A stretch of DNA of 14,567 nt from M0108 sp964523415 (GTDB lineage Bacteria > Pseudomonadota > Gammaproteobacteria > Chromatiales > Chromatiaceae). Each line of letters starts with the position of its first letter. The stretch's first letter is position 1. Position numbers and translations under genes: made by a program. Location of the stretch: positions 1 through 14,567 of the forward strand of contig CAZFZB010000070.1 in the NCBI GenBank assembly GCA_964523415.1, in the 5' to 3' direction. Of this stretch, positions 8,206 to 14,282 are shown piece after piece. The notes beneath the pieces are model-generated. The model was given only the letters and a program-made list of their open reading frames with translations, was not told the origin of the DNA and made no database searches.

Positions 8206-8847
8206 ATGATTGGGGTTCTCGGTGGCACCTTCGACCCCGTGCATTTTGGTCACCTGCGACCTGCACTGGAGGTGCGCCAAGATCTGGGCCTCCGGGAGGT
8301 ACGCCTTATCCCTCTGCGCCAGGCCGTGCATCGCCCTCAGCCCTTGGCCAGTTCCGAACAACGGCTGGCCATGCTGAGGTTGGCCGTGGCGGATGAGCCG
8401 GGCTTGTGTATCGATGACCGGGAGTTGAGACGCCCAGGCGCCTCCTTCACCTACGAATCCCTGGTCGAGTTGCGCTCGGAGCTGGGCCCGGAGGAGGGGA
8501 TGTGCCTGCTGCTTGGGGCCGATGCCTATGCCGGATTTCTCTCCTGGCACCGGCCGGACGATATCCTGAGATTGGCCCATCTGGTGGTCATGGGGCGCCC
8601 CGGGCTTAACCATCAGGATATGGGGACCAAGGTCGAAGAGCTGCGTTTCTGGGCCGCGCCCCGTTTGTGCAACTCGCCCTCCCAGTTGTTCGAGGCCCCC
8701 TCGGGGTACATCTGGTTTCAGGATGTGACCCCTCTGGCGATCTCGGCGACCCGCATCCGCCGCCTGGTGGCCTTGGGCCTGAGTCCACGCTATTTGCTAC
8801 CTGATGCGGTAATCGCCTTCATCAGTGGCGATAATCTCTACCGGTGA
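8206..8847 (+). CDS. nadD: Nicotinate-nucleotide adenylyltransferase NadD
   Basis: Adenylates nicotinic acid mononucleotide to deamido-NAD in NAD synthesis; cytoplasmic. 213 residues, normal for the family. The N-terminal nucleotidyltransferase signature GGTFDPVHFGH (6-16) holds the HxGH-type ATP site (HFGH, 13-16). The central LLLGADAYAGFLSWHRPDDI (101-120) is typical of the NaMN-binding side, and the C-terminal ISATRIRRL (179-187) is the SxTxxR motif that contacts ATP phosphates. GAGG lies immediately before the ATG. It sits between proA and rsfS, the usual gammaproteobacterial order. Confidence 0.96.
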   Translation: MIGVLGGTFDPVHFGHLRPALEVRQDLGLREVRLIPLRQAVHRPQPLASSEQRLAMLRLAVADEPGLCIDDRELRRPGASFTYESLVELRSELGPEEGMCLLLGADAYAGFLSWHRPDDILRLAHLVVMGRPGLNHQDMGTKVEELRFWAAPRLCNSPSQLFEAPSGYIWFQDVTPLAISATRIRRLVALGLSPRYLLPDAVIAFISGDNLYR

Positions 8848-8904
8848 CCCCGGGACTCCGTGACCAGGGGTCCAGGGTTACCCCTTCCCAACCCCTCTAC
8901 CCCT

Positions 8905-8910
8905 AGGGAG
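8905..8910 (+). promoter_or_regulatory. Ribosome-binding site fixing the TTG start of rsfS
   Basis: AGGGAG lies seven bases before TTG 8918. The nearer ATG at 8913 runs into TAG four codons on, so the site selects the TTG start. Confidence 0.7.
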
Positions 8911-8917
8911 AAATGCC

Positions 8918-9274
8918 TTGGATCTAGATCAGCTCAAGCAACTGGTACTGGACAGCCTGGAGGATATGAAGGCCCAGGATGTGCAGGTACTGGATGTACG
9001 CGGCAAGACCGCGATCACCGATCTCATGGTCGTCGCCTCCGGTACCTCCGAGCGGCACGTCAAGGCGATTGCCGAGACTGTCGCCTTTCGCGCCAAGGAG
9101 GCGGGTGAGACCCCTCTGGGTACCGAGGGCGTGAACGCGGGGGAATGGGCCCTGGTGGATCTCAATATCGTGCTGGTTCACGTCATGCTGCCCAAGGTGC
9201 GCGATTTCTATGCCTTGGAGCGTCTTTGGTCCGCCACCGAGGCCACCCGTAAGGCGGCCACGCTCGGCCATTAG
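8918..9274 (+). CDS. rsfS: Ribosomal silencing factor RsfS
   Basis: 118 residues of the RsfS/Iojap family. It binds ribosomal protein uL14 and blocks joining of the 30S and 50S subunits when nutrients are scarce. Family features are LDVRGKTAITDLMVVASGTS (25-44), RHVKAIAETV (46-55), the GEWALVDLNIVLVHVM strand region (75-90) and RDFYALERLW (95-104). Translation starts at TTG with a good Shine-Dalgarno. It follows nadD by 70 bases and precedes folA by 11. In many relatives rlmH follows rsfS; here folA takes that position. Confidence 0.95.
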   Translation: MDLDQLKQLVLDSLEDMKAQDVQVLDVRGKTAITDLMVVASGTSERHVKAIAETVAFRAKEAGETPLGTEGVNAGEWALVDLNIVLVHVMLPKVRDFYALERLWSATEATRKAATLGH

Positions 9275-9285
9275 CGGGCAAGGGA

Positions 9286-9795
9286 GTGGCCGGCCATTCC
9301 CCCCGGGTCGCACTGATCGCTGCCTTGGCCCGGAATCGGGTTATCGGCAGGGCCAACCACTTGCCCTGGCACCTGCCGGCGGACCTGGCGCACTTCAAGC
9401 GCCTCACCCTGGACAAGACCCTCCTCATGGGTCGTCGCACCTGGGAGTCCCTGCCGGGTCTGCTGCCCCGGCGACGCCATATCATCGTAACCCGTACCCA
9501 GGGCTATCAGGCCCCGGGTTGTATGGTCGCACCCACGCCTGAGGCGGCCCTGGCGCTGGCGGAGGGTGAAGAAGAGGTCATGGTGATCGGCGGGGAGGCC
9601 ATCTTTCGCGCCCTGCTGCCCCGGGCCGGGCGGCTTTATCTGACCCTGGTCGATACCTGGATCGAGGACGGGGATACCTATTTCCCTCCTTGGGATCCGG
9701 CGGAGTGGCGGGAGCTGGCACGCGAGGAGCGGGCGAAGGACGAGGCGAATCCCTTCAACCTCAGCTTTGTCAGTCTCGAACGGGTGAAGCCCTAG
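9286..9795 (+). CDS. folA: Dihydrofolate reductase FolA
   Basis: NADPH-dependent reduction of dihydrofolate to tetrahydrofolate, the trimethoprim target. 169 residues. The N-terminal strand VALIAALARNRVIGRANHLPWH (8-29), catalytic D33 in LPADLAHFKRLTL, LMGRRTWESLP (47-57), IIVTR and the NADPH-binding VIGGEAIF (100-107) are all present. The GTG start at 9286 gives a few residues more than E. coli before the first strand. AAGGGA directly abuts the GTG, with no normal spacing, so initiation may be weak or coupled to rsfS, which ends 11 bases upstream. The stop overlaps the apaH stop on the other strand in a shared CTAG. Confidence 0.95.
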   Translation: MAGHSPRVALIAALARNRVIGRANHLPWHLPADLAHFKRLTLDKTLLMGRRTWESLPGLLPRRRHIIVTRTQGYQAPGCMVAPTPEAALALAEGEEEVMVIGGEAIFRALLPRAGRLYLTLVDTWIEDGDTYFPPWDPAEWRELAREERAKDEANPFNLSFVSLERVKP

Positions 9796-10625
9796 TCCCG
9801 CATGGCCCCTATCGGGCAATCCAGGGAGATGGGTTCGATGTCCTTCTTCTTACGGATCGGGATAGCCGTGAGCGAGCGGCCCCAGAGGCAGCCGGTATCC
9901 AAGGCCCACACGTTATTCTTGGCCATGTAGCCCAGGGTCGACCAGTGGCCGATGACGAGGCGAAAGTCGCTGCTGGCACGCCAGGGTATCTCAAACCAGG
10001 GGATGTAGGGGCTGGTCTGAGTGCCCACCGGGCCCTTCTCCTTGAGCCCCAAGGTACCGTCCGGCAGGCAATAGCGCATCCTCGTCATGCAATTGGTGAT
10101 GAAGCGTAACCGGTCTATGCCTTTAAGGGAGGGTGACCAGCGATCCGGCAGGTTCCCGTACATAGCGTGAAGAAAGACATGGTAGTCAGGACCGCGCAGG
10201 ACTTCTTCCACCTCCTGGGCGCAGGAAAGGGCCTGCAATAAATCCCACTGGGGGGCCAGACCGGCATGGACCATTGCGAAGTCCTTGCTGGCGTCATAAT
10301 GCATGAGGGGTTGGTGGCGCAACCAGTGCAGCAGTTCCCCGCGATCGGGGGCCATGAGGACATCGTGGAGACTGCTCATGGTGGCGGTCTTGTCATTTCC
10401 CGCGCCCAAGGCCAGAAGATGGAGATCGTGGTTGCCCAGCACTACCACTGCGGACTCACCCAGGCTCTTGACGTAACGCAATACGCCCAGGGAGTCCGGC
10501 CCCCGATTGACGAGGTCACCGACCAACCAGATTTGGTCCTGGCCTGGGTCGAATTCCAGCTTGTCGAGCAGCCGGCGGAAGGGGTCGTAACAACCCTGGA
10601 TGTCACCTATGGCGTAAGTGGTCAT
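9792..10625 (-). CDS. apaH: Bis(5'-nucleosyl)-tetraphosphatase, symmetrical, ApaH
   Basis: Hydrolyses Ap4A to two ADP; family members also remove Np4 caps from RNA. 277 residues against about 280 in E. coli. Metallophosphoesterase motifs are GDIQGCYDPF (7-16), VGDLVNRGPDS (35-45) and LGNHD (63-67), followed by the ApaH-typical MVHAGLAPQWD and VIGHWSTLGY. AGGA sits just before the ATG. apaG lies 52 bases upstream on the same strand, so apaG-apaH is probably an operon, as in many proteobacteria. It is convergent with folA, as in E. coli. Confidence 0.96.
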   Translation of the reverse strand: MTTYAIGDIQGCYDPFRRLLDKLEFDPGQDQIWLVGDLVNRGPDSLGVLRYVKSLGESAVVVLGNHDLHLLALGAGNDKTATMSSLHDVLMAPDRGELLHWLRHQPLMHYDASKDFAMVHAGLAPQWDLLQALSCAQEVEEVLRGPDYHVFLHAMYGNLPDRWSPSLKGIDRLRFITNCMTRMRYCLPDGTLGLKEKGPVGTQTSPYIPWFEIPWRASSDFRLVIGHWSTLGYMAKNNVWALDTGCLWGRSLTAIPIRKKKDIEPISLDCPIGAMRD

Positions 10626-10677
10626 GAGTCCTGGTGGTCAAACAAGGCGGAGGAGTCAGAGGGAGTCAGCGAGCCTG

Positions 10678-11067
10678 TCAATGCAGCCGCATGGGTGTGG
10701 AGAGGGAGAAGGGGGCGATGGGGGCGGAAAAGCGTGTGCCATCGTCGGCGATCATGCCATAGCTGCCGTGCATGGTCCCCACGGGGGTCTCCAACAAGGC
10801 ACCGCTGGTATATTGGAAGGTCTCCCCGGGTTCCAGGTGCGGCTGCTCTCCTACCACCCCGTCGCCCCGGACCTCCTGCACCTTGCCATTGGCATCGGTG
10901 ATGATCCAATGGCGGTCGAGGAGTCGAGCGGCCCGCAGGCCAATGTTCTGGAGGGTGATGGTGTAGGCAAAGGCATATCGGCCCTTTTCCGGTTGGGATT
11001 GTTCCAGGATATAGAAGCTCTGGGCCTGGACGGATATTTGATAGCGGGGATCATGATCGGAGGGCAT
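10678..11067 (-). CDS. apaG: ApaG domain protein
   Basis: 129 residues covering a single immunoglobulin-like ApaG domain. Characteristic stretches are YAFAYTITLQNIG (31-43), LLDRHWIITDANGKVQEVRG (49-68), VVGEQPHLEPGETFQYTSG (71-89) and the glycine-rich GTMHGSYGMIADDG (97-110). The name comes from linkage to apaH and an old association with Co2+/Mg2+ efflux; its molecular role is unsettled. It is first in an apaG-apaH unit. rsmA (ksgA), which precedes apaG in E. coli, is not upstream here. Confidence 0.94.
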   Translation of the reverse strand: MPSDHDPRYQISVQAQSFYILEQSQPEKGRYAFAYTITLQNIGLRAARLLDRHWIITDANGKVQEVRGDGVVGEQPHLEPGETFQYTSGALLETPVGTMHGSYGMIADDGTRFSAPIAPFSLSTPMRLH

Positions 11068-11322
11068 GGCTAAGTGTCCCAGATAACATAATTGCAGGAT
11101 AAGGGGGTCCTACAGGAAATACAATGGCCAGCCCCGTCTGGTTTCCGATCTGGGGCCTGGTCTGCGTCCACGGGGAATAAGGGCAAATGCGAGGCGCGCG
11201 AGGGAGAGAAATGGAGGATAATCACCCCCTCACTGGTGTGGCCCCCATGATGGTTCCTGACCTTCCACGTGAGCTAACCTTTTGTTTTGTAACCTCCTAC
11301 CTCTGGTTGTATCCTCCTCCCG
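11068..11322. other. Divergent intergenic region between apaG and the small membrane protein gene
   Basis: Must hold the apaG promoter on the minus strand and probably a plus-strand promoter for the genes at 11323 and 11528. I see no clear -35/-10 pair. An ATG at 11211 with AGGGAG four bases upstream opens a frame that runs over the next gene out of phase; its product is proline-rich and unconvincing. Close to the small gene the strand is pyrimidine-rich (CCTCC three times), the opposite of a ribosome-binding site. Confidence 0.4.
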
Positions 11323-11490
11323 ATGAGTCTTACCCCCCGCCGTCGCAAGCGCGACCCCTTGACCATGCTGATATTGGCCGTCTTGATCGGAATGGTCGTG
11401 ACCCTCTTCTACCAGATCCAGGTCTATTATGGCGCGGATCGCATCCCCTTCGCCCGACAGGCACCCCTTGACCGGGTCTTTGGGGGCTAG
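11323..11490 (+). CDS. Small single-pass membrane protein, 55 residues, unknown function
   Basis: A short frame from ATG 11323 to TAG 11488. Residues 1-13 are basic (TPRRRKRDP at 4-12), then one strongly hydrophobic helix covers about 14-30 (MLILAVLIGMVVTLFYQ at 15-31), followed by a short polar tail with a Tyr-rich juxtamembrane segment (VYYGADR). The positive-inside rule predicts a cytoplasmic N-terminus and a periplasmic tail of about 22 residues. This is the composition of a real bitopic protein rather than a chance frame. It lacks a Shine-Dalgarno; CCTCC stretches precede the start. The oxidoreductase gene starts 37 bases downstream in the same direction. I do not recognise the family. 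Confidence 0.6.
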   Translation: MSLTPRRRKRDPLTMLILAVLIGMVVTLFYQIQVYYGADRIPFARQAPLDRVFGG

Positions 11491-11527
11491 ATTCCGCGCA
11501 TGACCGTTGCCTCTAGGGGGATCAGAC

Positions 11528-12244
11528 ATGGCTGACAAAATTCGTGTAGCCGTCATTGGCGTCGGTTATTTGGGGCGTTTTCACGCCCTGATTTACTCCC
11601 GCCTGCCCAATGTGGAGTTGGTAGGGGTCGTTGACACGGATCTGGAGCGGGCGCGTCAGGTCGCCCAGGAAGCGGGTTGCGCCCCCTTCGATGGCCTGGA
11701 TGGCATCGCCGACCAGGTCGATGCCGTTTCCGTCGTGGTACCGACGACCGCCCATCTGGCCGTGGCTGAACCCCTTCTGGGGCGTGGCATCCACATGTTG
11801 CTGGAAAAACCCATCGCGGCAACTTGGGAGGAGGGCAAGCGCATCGTCGATCTGGCTGAACGAGGAGGGGCCATTCTCCAGATCGGCCATCTGGAGCGCT
11901 TCAATGCCGGCGTCATGGCCTTGGCCGAACATATCGATCGTCCCCGGTTCGTCGAGACCCAGCGCATGGGGGAGTTTGTCGANNNNNNNNNNNNNNNNNN
12001 NNNNNNNNNNNNNNNNNNNNNNNNNNNNNNNNNNNNNNNNNNNNNNNNNNNNNNNNNNNNNNNNNNNNNNNNNNNNNNNNNNGTGCGTGAGCGCATCAAG
12101 GTCGAGCCAGTCAAGCCCCTCGACCGCGAAATCGAGGCCTTCGTCGCCTGCGTTCGCGAGCAGCACCGTCCTTTGGTGGATGGTCGGGTTGGCCTGGAGG
12201 CCCTGGAAGTAGCCCTCAAGGTCAGGGATTGCATAGGTACTTAG
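11528..12244 (+). CDS. Gfo/Idh/MocA-family NAD(P)-dependent oxidoreductase, interrupted by gap
   Basis: AGGGGG at 11515-11520 lies seven bases before ATG 11528. The N-terminal Rossmann fold carries VAVIGVGYLGRFHA (7-20) and an acidic residue in VVDTD after the second strand, then VVVPTTAHLAVA, and the family's catalytic-site motif LLEKPIA with QIGHLERFN. The C-terminal part after the gap (VRERIKVEPVKPLDREIEAF) fits the end of the substrate domain. Family members of about 310-340 residues are usual; about 205 are visible, so roughly 100 or more residues are missing. Such enzymes act on sugars and nucleotide sugars. GnnA, which oxidises UDP-GlcNAc for lipid A in Acidithiobacillus, is a possible relative, but no aminotransferase or lpx gene is adjacent. 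Substrate unknown. Confidence 0.88.
   Translation: MADKIRVAVIGVGYLGRFHALIYSRLPNVELVGVVDTDLERARQVAQEAGCAPFDGLDGIADQVDAVSVVVPTTAHLAVAEPLLGRGIHMLLEKPIAATWEEGKRIVDLAERGGAILQIGHLERFNAGVMALAEHIDRPRFVETQRMGEFVXXXXXXXXXXXXXXXXXXXXXXXXXXXXXXXXXXVRERIKVEPVKPLDREIEAFVACVREQHRPLVDGRVGLEALEVALKVRDCIGT
11983..12082. other. Assembly gap (100 N) in the oxidoreductase gene
   Basis: Exactly 100 N. The frame continues across it at this length, but the family's usual size suggests that about 300 or more bases are really missing from the substrate-binding domain. Confidence 0.95.
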
Positions 12245-12250
12245 GTCAGG

Positions 12251-12499
12251 CTATTCATCCGTGCACCGGTAGAGGATCTCGATGTTATCCTCGCGGGCCT
12301 GGCGCTTGGTAACCTTAAGGGAATTTTGCCCCAGGGATTTGCAATGGGCATTCGCCAGCTTGGCAGCCTCGATGTAATTGCTGGCTATGATCTGCCAATG
12401 GTCGGAGTCAACGCGAGTGGGACCGCTACTGCCAGCGCAGGCACTCAGCCCCAGGGTGATGGCCAGACTCACGAACAGGACATTGGAGAGTATATTCAT
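12251..12499 (-). CDS. Small lipoprotein 3 of a tandem paralogous set
   Basis: 82 residues from ATG 12499. A lipoprotein signal peptide with hydrophobic core VLFVSLAITLGL leads to the lipobox LSAC (18-21). Ala at +2 predicts outer-membrane sorting by Lol. The mature part has two more cysteines, C53 and C79, exactly 26 apart, in the pattern EAAKLANAHCK ... YRC near the C-terminus. The same pattern and spacing occur in the next two genes upstream, so I infer common ancestry. A longer frame to 12565 would bury the signal peptide. The ribosome-binding site is weak. It ends six bases from the convergent oxidoreductase gene. Function unknown; a periplasmic disulfide is likely. Confidence 0.7.
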   Translation of the reverse strand: MNILSNVLFVSLAITLGLSACAGSSGPTRVDSDHWQIIASNYIEAAKLANAHCKSLGQNSLKVTKRQAREDNIEILYRCTDE

Positions 12500-12617
12500 A
12501 GGATCACCGGGTAAGGTTCTTGTGGCGGGGATGAGGGTCTGGATTGGCGTGCCTATGACCCGCACGCCGGAAAGCTAAGGACATGGATTCTACAGTCCGC
12601 CCTTGTGGTGGTTATCA

Positions 12618-12860
12618 TCAAGGGGTAACGCATTCATAGATGTAATTGGTCGACAGGTTGTTTTTATCGGCTTCCTGCATCAAATAGCTGACCTTACCGT
12701 ATTTGGCGCATTCTCGGTCGGCTATGGCCTTTGCCTCCTCCGGGCGCTTGAGACTGGCATCGACGACCACATTATTGGCATCCGACAGGAGAACCTCCGG
12801 GGCGCAACCCGTCAGGATAAATGGCAGTACCAGCACCAGCGGTTTAATCGGTTTTTTCAT
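12618..12860 (-). CDS. Small lipoprotein 2 of a tandem paralogous set
   Basis: 80 residues from ATG 12860. MKKPIKPLVLVLPFILTGC is a textbook lipoprotein signal with lipobox LTGC (16-19) and Ala at +2. The mature chain reads NNVVVDASLKRPEEAKAIAD, then C51 in DRECAKYGK, then C77 three residues from the end (YECVTP). The segment from NNVVV to the second Cys aligns well with lipoprotein 1 (DNVVIYD, ALADQECGKF, YFFC). The start lies inside the end of lipoprotein 1 (17-base overlap), implying translational coupling; an in-frame ATG at 12878 would add six residues. Function unknown. Confidence 0.75.
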   Translation of the reverse strand: MKKPIKPLVLVLPFILTGCAPEVLLSDANNVVVDASLKRPEEAKAIADRECAKYGKVSYLMQEADKNNLSTNYIYECVTP

Positions 12861-13122
12861 TTTTGGTCTCGGCGGCATTCCCCGCGGGGTCTATACAAAA
12901 GAAGTAGGAGGCAGCCCAGGGGTTACTTGCATCCGATTTGCGTACCAACTTGGCGGTTTTATTGAATTTGCCGCACTCTTGGTCCGCTAGCGCTTGCCCC
13001 GCCTCCGCCGAAACGGACGGCGGGTCATAAATAACGACGTTATCGGTTGACGAACTAATGATTTCCGGTGCGGTAGCACAGCCCGCAAGCAAGCCCGCAA
13101 ATGCCGGCATGAGTAATTTCAT
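12844..13122 (-). CDS. Small lipoprotein 1 of a tandem paralogous set
   Basis: 92 residues from ATG 13122, with AGGAGA six bases upstream (the best ribosome-binding site of the three). The signal peptide MKLLMPAFAGLLAGC has lipobox LAGC (12-15) and Ala at +2. Mature features are DNVVIYDPPSV, SAEAGQALADQEC with C50, FNKTAKLVRKSD, and C76 in SYFFC. Unlike its neighbours it has a 16-residue charged tail after the second Cys. An in-frame ATG at 13182, also with AGGAGA upstream, would add 20 residues before the signal. It is the first gene of the array, so a promoter should lie in 13135-13300, but I see none clearly. Function unknown. Confidence 0.75.
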   Translation of the reverse strand: MKLLMPAFAGLLAGCATAPEIISSSTDNVVIYDPPSVSAEAGQALADQECGKFNKTAKLVRKSDASNPWAASYFFCIDPAGNAAETKNEKTD

Positions 13123-13128
13123 AAGACT

Positions 13129-13134
13129 TCTCCT
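13129..13134 (-). promoter_or_regulatory. Ribosome-binding site for lipoprotein 1
   Basis: Read on the minus strand, AGGAGA stands six bases before ATG 13122, favouring that start, which also places the signal peptide at the very N-terminus. Confidence 0.65.
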
Positions 13135-13756
13135 AATTAGTTCAGCGGAGTGGAACTTGGGGGCTAGGTAATCAGCTGTCATTAGGTCTCCTGCTAGGAA
13201 GGAGCCAAAGTTCGGGTGTTGGGCCCGCGGTTGAAGGAAATCGGCCACCCTTCCTGACCTTCCAGGAGGCAGGAGGTAGGCGGACGGAAGTAATGGTACG
13301 ACGCCAAGTCCATCCTTGACTCGAGCAGTTGTGGGAATCCCCCCCTCATCCTGATTTCGCCTGGCACATTCTACGGCAGACCTCGAAAAGGAAAAGACGC
13401 ATCTCGCGGCTAAAGGAACCGGCAGCCTTCATTTTCAATGATCACCCTTTCGTCATGCGTGCGGCGACGAACAGGATGCCTGATCACAGCCCTGAAGGGG
13501 GCTGGTCGCGACCACTTGGCGCACCCGTAAGGAAACTCAGGGGAGGTCATCCCGGGGCACGATACCCGGCACGGGCAAATGCCAGAGCCATTGGCGCCGG
13601 TCATGTCGTCCTCCGCTTGTTGCAGACCATGTGGAATTGACTGATGCGCTGCAGCAAGGTCCATGACGCAGCGACAAGCATAATCAGGCGCCTTTGGATA
13701 TAGTGGGCACTGCCGCGCCAACCGCGGTCTGGCACCTCCCGTTATCCATTGAATGC
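13135..13756. other. About 620 bases without a convincing gene
   Basis: Lies between the divergent lipoprotein array and the DUF1269 gene. Open frames here (for example 13329-13640 plus) have low-complexity, Arg/Pro-rich products with no recognisable domain and no good start. Promoter-like pieces are TTGACT at 13316 and at 13638, and TATAGT at 13699-13704, none forming a well-spaced pair. A direct repeat of GGCACG and several short GC-rich palindromes occur near 13555-13575 and 13712-13738. It may contain long leaders, a small RNA or a decayed gene; nothing is provable by eye. Confidence 0.5.
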
Positions 13757-13762
13757 AAGGAG
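13757..13762 (+). promoter_or_regulatory. Ribosome-binding site of the DUF1269 gene
   Basis: AAGGAG, ten bases before ATG 13773 with an A-rich spacer. Strong match, and it settles the start. Confidence 0.7.
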
Positions 13763-13772
13763 AATATAAACC

Positions 13773-14282
13773 ATGACGAACTTGGTAGTAATCGCTTTTG
13801 ACGACATGCTTAAGGCTGAGGAGATGCGGCTCAAGCTGCTGAAGATGCAGAAGGAATACCTTGTGGATCTGGAAGACGCCGCCATCGCGGTAAAGGACGA
13901 CAACGGCAAGATCAAACTGCACCAGATCCATAACCTCACCGCAAGCGGTGCCCTTTCCGGTGGTTTCTGGGGGGCGCTGATCGGCCTGATCTTCCTTAAC
14001 CCGCTCCTCGGCATGGCGGCAGGCGCGGCGGCTGGTGCGGTGGGTGGCGCGCTGGCGGACATCGGCGTGGACGACGACTTTATGAAGGACCTAGCGGCAG
14101 GATTCAAGAACGGCAGTTCGGCCTTGTTCGTGCTGGTGAGAAAGGCAACGCCGGACAAGGTGCTGGAGGAACTGGAAGGCTGCGGTGGCAAGATCATCAG
14201 GACCTCCTTGAGTCATGAGGAAGAGGCGAAGCTGCAAGCCGCCTTGGACGCGGCCAAGGCGGATTCCTCTTCCGGCGCTTAA
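13773..14282 (+). CDS. DUF1269-type membrane protein with glycine zipper
   Basis: 169 residues. The N-terminal MTNLVVIAFDDMLKAEEMRL and LEDAAIAVKDDNGKIKLHQ (33-51) are characteristic of the DUF1269 family (PF06897). A hydrophobic Gly/Ala-rich segment at about 59-97 (GALSGGFWGALIGLIF, then MAAGAAAGAVGGALADIG) forms a glycine zipper that probably inserts in the inner membrane as a hairpin. The C-terminal half (FMKDLAAGFKNGSSALFVLV, then a charged helix) is soluble. The start has a strong ribosome-binding site. Function is unknown; relatives are often described as stress-associated membrane proteins, which I cannot verify here. It appears monocistronic within the window. Confidence 0.88.
   Translation: MTNLVVIAFDDMLKAEEMRLKLLKMQKEYLVDLEDAAIAVKDDNGKIKLHQIHNLTASGALSGGFWGALIGLIFLNPLLGMAAGAAAGAVGGALADIGVDDDFMKDLAAGFKNGSSALFVLVRKATPDKVLEELEGCGGKIIRTSLSHEEEAKLQAALDAAKADSSSGA

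Noticed and set aside
7425..8228. A 267-codon minus-strand frame over proA
   Set aside because: It is an antisense shadow of proA, which carries the catalytic cysteine and all family motifs.
11211..11471. A plus-strand frame with AGGGAG before ATG 11211, overlapping the small membrane protein gene
   Set aside because: The product is rich in proline with no helix or domain, while the overlapping frame from 11323 encodes a clean basic-plus-transmembrane protein. The good ribosome-binding site keeps some doubt.
13316..13643. TTGACT hexamers at 13316 and 13638 as -35 boxes
   Set aside because: No acceptable -10 lies 16-18 bases downstream of either one.
13410..13931. A 173-codon minus-strand frame across the DUF1269 gene start
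   Set aside because: Its N-terminal part is antisense to the DUF1269 gene and the rest is low-complexity; no ribosome-binding site or domain.
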